Source: an uncultured Bacteroidales bacterium
GTDB taxonomy: Bacteria; Bacteroidota; Bacteroidia; Bacteroidales; F082
DNA: 64,000 nt
Assembly (NCBI GenBank): GCA_946185535.1
Contig: CAMHJX010000001.1
Location: forward strand, 62,001-126,000
Direction: 5' to 3'
The notes beneath the pieces are model-generated. The model was not told the DNA's origin. It did not search any database and was given only the letters and a program-made list of their open reading frames with translations. Position 1 is the stretch's first letter. The number at the start of each line of letters is the position of its first letter. Both the position numbers and the translations under genes were made by a program. Positions 44,079 to 54,500 of the stretch are shown here, piece by piece.

Positions 44079-45041
44079 TTATTTTGCAAATAAATCTTTG
44101 ATGCCGCCCAGCGAACCCAGCACATTCGTGGCCTCGTAAGGCAGATAAACCGTCTTGTTCTCCTGTCCGCTCGCCACTTCCTTCAAAGTCTCGATGTATT
44201 TCACAGCCAACAGATAGTTTACAGGGTCGGCACCACGGTCGGCTACGGCTTCGGCAATGTTGCGAATGGCAGCAGCTTCAGCTTCGGCTTGCAGCACTTT
44301 GGCACGAGCTTCACCTTCAGCCTTGAGGATGTTGGCTTGCTTGTCAGCCTCAGCCGCATTGATTTCTGCCTGCTTCTCACCCTCCGAATTCAGAATCTGA
44401 GCCTGCTTCTCACCTTCTGCCTTCAAAATCTCGGCACGACGGTTACGTTCAGCTTGCATCTGGAGTTCCATCGTGCGACGGATGCTCTCAGGAGGAGTAA
44501 TATCCTGTAATTCAACACGGTTCACTTTCACTCCCCATTTATTGGTTGCATCGTCAAGAACATTACGAAGCTTCGAGTTGATCGTGTCACGCGAAGTCAA
44601 AGTCTCATCAAGTTCCATCTCACCCACCACATTACGGAGCGTGGTCTGCGTCAGTTTCTCGATGGCGACAGGAAGGTTTTGGATTTCGTAGGTGGACTTC
44701 ATCGGATCCACAATCTGGAAATAAAGCAAGGCGTTGATTTCGGTCATCACATTATCCTTAGTGATAACGCTTTGTTTGTCAAAGTCATACACCTGTTCAC
44801 GCATATCAATGCGATTGGCACGGTAAAGTCTGCCATTCTGTTGACGAACGATGACCTCTTTGGCCTGCTCAATGATGGGCAACACAATATTGATACCTGC
44901 ATTCAAAGTGCGGTTGTACTTTCCAAGGCGCTCCACAATCATGGTTTCCGACTGCGAAACAATTTTGATGCCTCGAAGGATATAGATCACAACGAGGATG
45001 CCCAATACGATTAAGACGATGTTTAAGACAGTTAAATGCAT
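44079..45041 (-). CDS. SPFH/Band 7 (stomatin-like) membrane protein
   Basis: I use the ATG at 45041 (320 residues); an upstream TTG at 45068 would overlap the NfeD gene. The protein has an N-terminal membrane segment, then the SPFH domain (SETMIVERLGKYNRTLNAGI near 30 to about 200). A long helical stretch of repeated EKQAQILNSEG and EADKQANILKAEG units (about 195-260) predicts a coiled coil. It resembles QmcA/slipin proteins, which form large membrane-associated oligomers. It is encoded with an NfeD-like protein, the typical slipin/NfeD pair thought to act in membrane organisation and protein quality control. Confidence 0.9.
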   Translation of the reverse strand: MHLTVLNIVLIVLGILVVIYILRGIKIVSQSETMIVERLGKYNRTLNAGINIVLPIIEQAKEVIVRQQNGRLYRANRIDMREQVYDFDKQSVITKDNVMTEINALLYFQIVDPMKSTYEIQNLPVAIEKLTQTTLRNVVGEMELDETLTSRDTINSKLRNVLDDATNKWGVKVNRVELQDITPPESIRRTMELQMQAERNRRAEILKAEGEKQAQILNSEGEKQAEINAAEADKQANILKAEGEARAKVLQAEAEAAAIRNIAEAVADRGADPVNYLLAVKYIETLKEVASGQENKTVYLPYEATNVLGSLGGIKDLFAK

Positions 45042-45058
45042 AATTATTGTTTTGATGA

Positions 45059-45493
45059 TTAATGACAAGGTTTAACCGTAACGATGATGCTGTCCAGCTT
45101 GATGATTTCGACATCGGTTCCCTTCTCGATAACCGATCCGTCCTCCGAAACTGCTTTCCAGTCGTCACCATCGATGGCCACACGGCCCGTATGCTGCGAT
45201 GCATCGATACGTTCAGAAACAATGCCTTTCCGTCCAATGATGGCTTCGGCATTGGTCTTCACATCCTTAGATTTCTTGTCCAAAAAACGCACAACCACAG
45301 GCCTTAAAAAGATGAATGTCAGCAATGAAACCACGACGAAAACCAAGATTTGCCAAGTAAAGCTACCACCCAATCCAGAGACTAAAGCTGAAAAGCCGGC
45401 GCCAATGGCAAAACAGAGGGCACCAAAACCAGCGGTGCAAATCTCAACAATCACAAGTACGATTGCGGCGATAAGCCAATAGTAATAATCCAT
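45059..45493 (-). CDS. NfeD-like membrane protein
   Basis: Starting at the ATG at 45493 the protein has 144 residues, with two or three hydrophobic helices in the first 75 (DYYYWLIAAIVLVIVEICTA, then FGALCFAIGAGFSALVSGLG and WQILVFVVVSLLTFIF). A C-terminal OB-fold-like domain typical of NfeD follows (IGRKGIVSERIDASQHTGRV near 90). The TTG at 45517 is rejected because it lies within the promoter element at 45515-45522. It is 17 bases from the SPFH gene downstream, with which it forms the known slipin/NfeD pair. Confidence 0.88.
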   Translation of the reverse strand: MDYYYWLIAAIVLVIVEICTAGFGALCFAIGAGFSALVSGLGGSFTWQILVFVVVSLLTFIFLRPVVVRFLDKKSKDVKTNAEAIIGRKGIVSERIDASQHTGRVAIDGDDWKAVSEDGSVIEKGTDVEIIKLDSIIVTVKPCH

Positions 45494-45514
45494 AGCAACA
45501 TAGGTTTGATTTTG

Positions 45515-45522
45515 CAAATTTA
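45515..45522 (-). promoter_or_regulatory. Probable promoter of the NfeD/SPFH operon
   Basis: The minus strand reads TAAATTTG, matching TAnnTTTG, 22 bases before the ATG at 45493. It lies immediately downstream of the adhesin terminator. No standard -33 TTG is present. Confidence 0.5.
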
Positions 45523-45530
45523 CAAAAAAA

Positions 45531-45556
45531 GGGCGACACCCATAAGGGTGCCGCCC
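45531..45556 (-). terminator. Terminator of the giant adhesin gene
   Basis: GGGCGACACCC (45531-45541) pairs with GGGTGCCGCCC (45546-45556), one mismatch, loop ATAA. On the minus strand it is followed by seven T residues. A smaller hairpin (GCGGGA/TCCCGC, 45565-45581) lies just before it, 9 bases after the stop of the gene. Confidence 0.85.
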
Positions 45557-45589
45557 AATTTTTTGCGGGAATCAATCCCGCAGTGTCAA

Positions 45590-48500
45590 TTATTGCATGA
45601 CAGTGACGCGCTTGACGGTCACACCTTCCTCAGTGTAGACGCGCACCATGTACATGCCAGAGTTGAACTGAGCCATGTTCAGGGTGTAGACATCAGCATC
45701 GAGTTCGGTGTCGAAGAGCACCTGACCGAGCATGCTCACAACAGTGATGCGGCTCATGCCGTTGGCTTCGATCGTCACATTGCCCTTTGTCGGGTTAGGA
45801 TAGAGGGCAACCTTGTCGCTGTTCTCGTTGATGCCAGTCACACCAACCTCAACATAATCGTTGTTCGGGTTGTCGAAGGCAGCAGCGGGTTCAGACTCGC
45901 AGCCGTTGTCATAGACAGTAGTCACCTGGTAGTAGTAAGTACCAGCGCCAGCAGGCGTGTCGATGTACTCGTAGTAGGTCTGGCCAGCAACATAAGCCAC
46001 AGTGCCGACGAGGTCATAGTTGGCGTTGTCGGTCGAACGATACACCTTGAAGTTCACGATGTTGGCGCGGTTCTTAGCACCATTGGCCAACTGGATGTCG
46101 TCGACATCGAGGATGAACATATCGGTGCAGTTGAAGTGACGGATGGCGATCTTACGACCTTCGCCAGCGTATTCACTGAGGTCAACCGTGTACTGATGCC
46201 AGCTGCCTTGAGCGCGGGTGTTGCCACCACGGCCGAAGCTCATGACATCACCACCAGCCTTAGCAGTCATTGTCCACTCTTGGACCATAGCAAACGTGTT
46301 ACCACCGTCCTCAGAGACAGCCACGCCGAAGTGTTCAGCAACGTAGCTGGCGTCTTGACCGCAAGCCCAGAAGCTGAAGGTCGAACCTTCGCAGAGGGTC
46401 ACGGCAGGCGAAACGAGCCAGTTGTCAGGAGTCAGAGCTCCAACAACATTGCTGTAAGAACCAGAGACGATGAGATCTTGTGATGCATTGTGACCGGCAC
46501 CAGCGAGGTTACCACCATTCAGATAGATACCATCGCAGGCAGAGCCAAGGATCCAGTTGTAGCCATCACCATCAACGTCGATGGTTGTCCAACCAGCAGG
46601 CATCTGACCGTTGTCGAAGTTTTCAGTGAACTCGTCACCTTCGCAGCCACCAGGACCTGGGCCAGGATTCTCATCACCCCACCAGATCTTCACCTGGTCG
46701 GTAGCATTGAGAGCCTCGCCGTGGATAGGCATGTAAGCGGCACAAGAACCACTGGTAGGACCGAACTCGCAGACCGGGCAACCCATGGACCAACCATAAT
46801 TGTGGTCGGGCAGGACCATCTGGCCAGGATAGATCGGGCGGACGCAATATTCGTGGTCGCCGAACTCACCTTCAACGGTGTACTCGCGGTCGTCAGGACC
46901 AGCGAAAGCAACAAACTCGCCGTCTTCCGTGATCAGGAAGCCGATGAGGTCGGGAGTCACGATGTCGCAGTCGGTCTCACCTTCACCTTCAGTCTTGGTG
47001 AAGTTGATGACGCAAGGTTGCTGTGAATAGTTGGTGATCATCAGGATGTAATACTCACCAACTTCAGGCATGTGGTAGTTGATGCTGCCGTGGCTCGTGT
47101 TGTGCTGATGTTGACCTTCAGCATAGCCGAGATAGCAGTTTTCAGAGTAGGAAGCTGAGTAGCAGCAGTCCATGATCTTGTTGCTGGACAAGTTGCTGCA
47201 TGCTGTGCCAGACATCACTTCTTGTTCAGTGTAGGGACCCCACATGCAGAAGTCGATATCTCTATCGGTACCACTGTTCGGGTCATGGCCTTCCATGTGG
47301 ATCACGAATGGGCCACCCGTATGTATTCTCATGTGGTAGAACGAAGGATTGTAAGACATACCGATGCAACCATCGTCCATACCAGGCTCGTCAGCTTGGT
47401 TACTGGTGTTGGCAGCTTCAAACGTAATCGTTTCTGAGGTGCAGAACGGCAGCGAGTTGATGCAATGGTCATTGTCAACTCTGGCGTTGCTGATCAGCAC
47501 ATCCATGATGACCGAGGTAAAGTTAGCGGAAGAAACACTGCTCTTCCAACCAGCAATACGTTCGGCGATGTCAACCTTGCTCAGCAAGCTGAAGTCGGCG
47601 ATGGCGTTACGATAGACCGTCTCAAACTCATCCATAGAACCAGTGAGGATAAACTGGCCATATTCGTCTTCAGGAACCAGCGAGAAGCGGCTGTCATTGC
47701 TGAGGACATAGAGCAAGTAAGCTCTAAGGTCGACATTGTCGAGAGCGAAGAAGTTCAGCATAATGCCGTCTTCAGCATATTGCGTGTAGAACTCACCACC
47801 CTTGGCGATGCTCATGCCACCCTTAGCACCAGAGGTCAGCTGGATGTCATCAACATTCAGGATGAACTGGTCGCTGCAGTTGAAGTGACGGATAGCGATG
47901 TACTTTTGACCAGCGTAAGCACTCAGGTCAACAGTGTAGTTGTACCAGTTGCCTTGAGCACGGGTAGCACCACCACGGCCATAGCTCGTAACATTGCCAC
48001 CGCTCTTGGCGGTCATCGTCCATTCTTGAACCATCGTCCAGTTGCTCGTACCGTTGTCGGAGATAGCAACACCGAAGTGATCGGCAGGATAACTGGCATC
48101 CTGAGCGCAAGCCCAGAAGCTGAAGGTGCTACCAGCAGCGAGGTTCACTTGAGGTGAAACGAGGTAGTTGTCAGGATAAAGGACTTGTCCGGTACCATTA
48201 GCCCAAGAACCTGAAATCACATAGTGAGCAGAACCGTTATGGCCTGTACCAGTCAGGTCAACACCAGCGTTGTGGTAGTTGCCAGGAGTCATGCTTGAAA
48301 CCCAAGTGTAGCCGTCGCCATCAGCGTCAACAGTCGTCCAGCCGGCAGGCATGCCAGCGTCGAAGTCCTCGCTGAAGGTGTCGCCAGGACCAGGTTGTGG
48401 ACCAGGAGTATCACCACCGTAGGGGTTGAAGCCGTGTTCAAACACCCACTCGATGTGGTTGCCTTGTGCGCTGGCATTGACAGTGACTTCGTCAACAGGT

Positions 48501-51500
48501 CCCCAGTGATCGCAAGGTTCATACACCCATTCAACGGGTTCGCTCCAAGCGCTCATACCAGTGCTGTACATCACAGCAACCTTGCAGAGGTAGTGTTCGC
48601 CTTCAACCAGAGGAGCATTGTAAGGCTCGTCGGTCGACAGCTGGCAGAACGGATGGACAGTGTTGTGGTTGAAGATCGGCACACCGTCGATTGAGGTGCA
48701 CATCACCTTATAATATTCAAAGTGACGGTCACCACTCTTAGCACCAGAGGTCAGTTCGATGTCGTCGACGTTCAGGATGAACTGGTCGCTGCAGTTGAAG
48801 TGACGGATAGCAATGTACTTCTGACCAGCGTAAGCACTCAGATCAACAGTGTAGTTGTACCAGTTGCCTTGGGCACGGGTGTCACCACCACGGCCATAGC
48901 TCGTGACATTACCACCGCTCTTGGCGGTCATCGTCCATTCTTGAACCATCGTCCAGTTGCTCGTACCATTGTCGGAGATAGCAACACCGAAATGGTCGGC
49001 AGGATAGCTAGCATCCTGAGCGCAAGCCCAGAAGCTGAAGGTGCTACCGGCAGCGAGGTTCACTTGAGGTGAAACAAGGTAGTTGTCAGGATACAGGACT
49101 TGTCCAGTACCATTAGCCCAAGAACCAGAAATCACATAATGAGCAGAGCCGTTGTGGCCAGTACCCGTCAGGTCAACACCAGCGTTGTGGTAGTTGCCAG
49201 GAGTCATGCTCGAAACCCATGTATAACCGTCGCCATCAGCATCAACGGTGGTCCAGCCAGAAGGCATACCAGCATCGAAGTTCTCGCTGAAGCTGTCGCC
49301 ATCGCCTTGTGGGCCAGGACCAGGACCAGGAATGTAAGCCTCATCCCACATGGCCCAGCCAGTACGAGAGACATAGACATCTCCAATACCATTGAGGAGC
49401 TCAATCATCACATAACGGAGATCGGTGTTCTGCCAGATGCTGACAGTGTCGTCGATGGGCTCATAACCTTCGTGTCGCACCTTGATGGCATAGTCGCCAC
49501 GGCGGAAGGTCTCGAATGCATAGAAGCCGCTCTCGTCGAGGGTGAGCTCAGCAACAGGATAGTTGAGCTGTTCAACTTCGTTCAGGTTGGTGAAGTTGAC
49601 AGTAGTGCCTTCTGGGCTGTCGGCGCTGTTGAGCAGCACGTTGACAGTGACACCATTGAGCCACATATCCTTGTCAAGGCAGTTCGACCAAACGATTTCA
49701 CTCTCACGAGGCAGTTGCAGACCAGTGCTGCCACCAGGAACACCCGTGAAGGTAATATCGTCAACGAAGAAAGCATCACCAGTCGGGTTCACACTACCAT
49801 CCTTGGTGTAAGACCAGCGGAAGGTATGCGTACCAGCAGCAACATTGAAGCTATAGGTATCCCAAGACTGGAGAGCACCATAGCTGAACTGCTCGTTGCC
49901 ATCGATGAAGAATTGGCACTTATCCCAAATGGTTGAAGTACCTTCACCCCAGCAACCACCGAGGAAGCTGACGGAACCATCTTGTACGAAGTTCACTGTG
50001 GCCTCCATAGCTGAAGTGGAGCTTGCGATACCGCTATTACCACTCATCATGCAGGAGTTACCGTTATAGCCAGCATAAGAAGGAGAAGCGACAACCCACG
50101 GATAAGTGGCATCGTTGTTCCAATCAGCAGGAATCACACCATCTTCGAAGTTCACAAGTTGCGTACCGCCAGTGCCAGGAGTAGGAGGTGTAGGCGGAGT
50201 CGGAGGATTCGAGTTGCTCGTGATGGTCACGTCAACACCGTCGTTAGAGCCATGCATGCTCATGACAAATTCATAGACATTGCCTTCCTCGAAGACATAG
50301 TTGTCTTCACGGCCACCCACGTTACCCGTGCTAGCAGCAATCCAGATGCGGTCGCCAGGAGTCGGGTTGGTAATGCACCAGTCGTAGGTACCGGCAGGAA
50401 TCTCAATGCTCACGCTGTTGTTGATCACGATGTTGCTGGTCGAGCAGTTGCCGTCAGCGTTGGTCGGGATCTTATACTCAAACTGTGCATAGATAGCATC
50501 GTTGCCAGAACAGCTTGTGCTCAAAGCACCAGTTTCAGGAATGATGGTGCCGTAGGCAGTTGCATCGGCATCAAGCAACATTTGATAGCCGGAACCGTCG
50601 CCCCAAACATCACCAGCAGTCAAAATGACCGTGGCATTGCCTCTGGTAGGCTTGTAGCCAGCAATGGCTTCGGTGTTGGAAACAGGCTTGTAGTTGTTTT
50701 CAGGAGCTTTGGTACCTTCAAATACACGGCAATTGTTGTCAACTACGACAGGAGCAGCCCAGTTGATGGGGCCAGCGATTTCTTCACCGCGGTTACCGCT
50801 ATACACGGCACCGACACCCCACTTGTAGACACCAGGCTCAAGGTCAGCCCATTCAACGTCGATATAGACGGTGTCAGGCATCCAGACAGAGGCCAGCAAT
50901 GCAGTGTTTTCAAGCGTATAAGGACCATCGTTGTAGCAGTTGGTACGATACACTCTGTAGTGATCCAAGCTACGGGTATTGTTAGCAATACTCTTACCAG
51001 GTTCACCGATGGTGATATCATCAACGTTGAGGTAGAACATGTCGCTGCAGTTGAAGTGACGGATAGCCACATAACCCATGCCACTATAGGCGCTCAGGTC
51101 AACGGTATATTCATACCAGTTACCTTGCTCACGGCCGCTGCGGCTGCCCTTGACGGGTTTGCCAGTGCCATCACCCATGCTCTTGGCGCTCATCGTCCAT
51201 TCTTGGAGCATAGTGAAGGAACTCGGGTTGGTGTTGGTCGTCGAAACAGCAACACCGAAGTGTTCGGCAGCATACATATTATCTTGTGCGCAAGCATAGA
51301 ATCTGAGAACGCCACCAAGTTGCACTTGAGGTGAAACGAGGTAGTTATCAGGATAGAGAACCTGACCCATGTAATAGCTCTGGCTAATCACGAAGTCATT
51401 CGAGGCATTGTGACCAGGTTGACCAGTCATAACCTCACTGGCAATCAACCAACCATTGCCATCACCGTCGGCGTCGACTGAAGTCCAGCCTTGCATGGTG

Positions 51501-54500
51501 CTATTCTCGAAGTCATAGGTCATGCCCGGGATAGGAGGTTCGGGTTGCTTGTAGAAGTTAATGTAGTCGACATAGAAGCAGTCGTCGTTGCTGTTCACGC
51601 TACCATCCTTCGTGTATTGCCACATGAATGTGTGTTCACCAGCGGTGATGGGATAGGTCTTTTCAACCCAGTTGCCAGCACCAGTGAAGCTGCCCATTTG
51701 AGCACCATCGATATAGAAGTAACCATAGTCCCAGCTGCTTTCGCAGGAGATCTTGGCGAAGAAGCTCATTTCGCCGTCAGCAGGAATCTCAACAGCCACA
51801 GACATGTTGCTCACCACGTTGGCCACGCCAGCGCCACCGCTCTTCATGCAGTAAGTGCCTTCGTAAGGATTGGTGGTGGTAATGCTCCAAGGATAGTTGT
51901 TATCCAGCTGCCAATCGAACTTGCTGAAGTCGCCAGTCTCGAAGTCTTCGATAATTTCTTCACCAGGCAAGCCACAGCCCCAAGAAACCTTCACATACGG
52001 GCTGTTGACATCTTCAGGATCCGGATAATACTCGGCAAGCACTGAGCAAACAGGATTGAAGTCCTCATCGAGGATGTAGTCGTACGGGCTAGCCGTCTCA
52101 TTGTAGTTGACCACGATGGGTTCACCCTGGACAGGTGCAGAAGCAGTCTGATAACCATCTTTAGCGGCTTGGCCGTCGTAGGCAGCACCAGCATAGATGT
52201 GACCAGTGTAGTAACCATCAGCATTGGTCTGGAAGTTGTAGGTGTGGTTCACACCAAACTCGTCTAGACCAACCATCGTAACGGTAGCATTAGCGATACC
52301 AGTAGTACCGTCTTGCTCATAGACATGACCGTTCACGTCGCCATAGCCAGAGACTCTCACGGTGACAGGATCTGAAGGAGCGCTCTCGCCTTCATCGTAA
52401 ATAGCAGTCACATAATAGGTGTAGCCATTCATGTTGTAAGCCAGAGGACCATCAGTGAAGGTGGTGTTACCAATGTTGTTCACCTGAGTATCACCAACCT
52501 TCACACCGTCACGGTAGATGAAGTATTGACGATAGGTACGATCAACAACAGCGTTCCAGTTAAGAGTGATGGTTTCGTCATTGAACACAGTATAGTCAAC
52601 AGCAGTGAGGTTCTGCGGGATATTGAGGTGGGTCGTGAAGCCCCAGACCGGGCTGCTCACGCCTTCAGGGCAGGAACCTTCGTTGTTGAATTCCACTCTC
52701 CAGAAGTAGTTGGTATTATTCCACAGGTTGCGCACAGTATAGCTGTTGGCCATAGTGGTGCTGAAGCTACCGTCTTCAGGATAGATGACAGTCTGGACAT
52801 GACCGGGTTCCGGGTGATAGGTGGAACCGAAGATCAGTCTCCAACCAGTGGCATAATCCGGGATGTTCCAACGCAGAGTCACACTACCGGGCTCAACTCC
52901 GTCTTCATTGTCGGCAGGAGTCGGGTTGAAAGCGAAGCCTTCAACAGCCGGGCAAGGCATAGGATTGGCATTGATCGTGACCTCGAAATTGGGAGTCGTC
53001 GAGGATGCAACCAGATAGTAGGTACCAGCAGGTACGGCGGCATCTGTGATGACAGGACCATAGGACATTTCATAAGTAGGAGTTGGAGTGGGAGGTGTAG
53101 GTGGAGTGGGAGGTGTAGGAGGTGTAGATCCGTTACCAGTGTTCACAGTAACATCATCGATCCAAACTTCATACTCATCATAGTCCTGATGGTGGAAAGC
53201 GATCCACACTTGCTGACCTGCATAAGCACTCAAGTTGACGTTGACATTGCGCCAGTTCATATAACGGTTGCCATTGTGGCGAATTGAGGCTTTTTCAGAA
53301 TTGCCTCTCATGTTGACATTCCACACCGAGGTGAAATCGTTGGCGCTAGGATTATTGGCTGTGGCAACGCAAACCTCAAAGTAGTCAGGATAACTGTCAG
53401 AGCCATAGTCAAAATAGAAATTCAGCGAAGCATTGTCTTCCAAAGTGTACTTTTGGGGAGAGACCAAGTAGTTGTCGGCTGCATAGGAATTATACGTCAC
53501 ATCGGAGTAAGAAGCCGATACCATAAAGCCGTCAGAGCTATTGTGGCCACTGCCAGTATAGTCATAGCCACTTTCGGTCAGACTATTGCTGCTGTGGAAC
53601 CAATTGTTACCATCACCATCAGCATCAATGGTAGTCCAGCCAAGCATGCCACCTTCAAAGTTGCAGGTAAACTCGTCACGATTGCGACCGCCGCCCTTAA
53701 TGATGATATTAGCACGGTTGGTGGAAGAAGTGTACATGCTGTATGAAGTAGTGGCAGCATTGTAGACCTCATAGTCGTCATAGTCGTAAGCCATGGCAGT
53801 GAAGCCCGGGTTGTGGGTCTGCCAGCTGATGCTGCCTTGCCATGCACCATTCAGTCTTTGGCAAACGATCAGCACGTTGCTGTGTCCGTCCCAAGCGAAG
53901 CTGCCAGCGTTGAACACGAACTCGTTCCATTGACCAGCCACAGGAAGTACATCAGTACCAGTATAGACAAGAGACATGTCAGAAGTGATGTGCGAAGTGG
54001 AAGTCAATTCGGTATCGCTCACATTAGCCATCCAAATGTTGATGCCATTTTGAGGTGTAGTACATGTAGTCGAACTCACATACCAGCTCAAGCTGGTCAT
54101 CGGAGCGGTGGTGACACCAGCCTCATTCAGCTCGGAGGCGAGGAAGAGGTTCTCACCAAGCGAGTAGTTCCACAAGCTGTGGAAGGGGAAGTAGGTCGAA
54201 GTGGTGGTACCATCACCAATCTGTGCTTCAAAAGGAGCACCGGCAGCGCCGCCGCCACCAGCAACAATACCAGTGTAATTGTTGTCAGCCATGGGGCCGC
54301 CTTCGCCTTCGAAGCCTTCTCTATAGAGGGCAACCTTGCCGTTTTCACCAAACGTGACCTCAGCATTCAAAATCTGATCTTGATCAAACACGAGTTTGTA
54401 AACGGCATCCTCACCTTCCGGAATCTCCGGGAAAGGAAGAGTGTAGTCGTTGTGAAGAACCGTGTTGTGAGCATTAGAGGGAACCTCCACGAAGGGGAAC

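Noticed and set aside
46490..49301. CRISPR-like or transposon repeat
   Set aside because: The repeats are coding modules in one continuous frame, far longer than CRISPR units and without terminal inverted repeats.
53070..53130. Short GGTGTAGGAGG-type tandem repeats as a minisatellite
   Set aside because: They encode an in-frame Pro-Thr linker of the adhesin, so protein-level repetition explains them.
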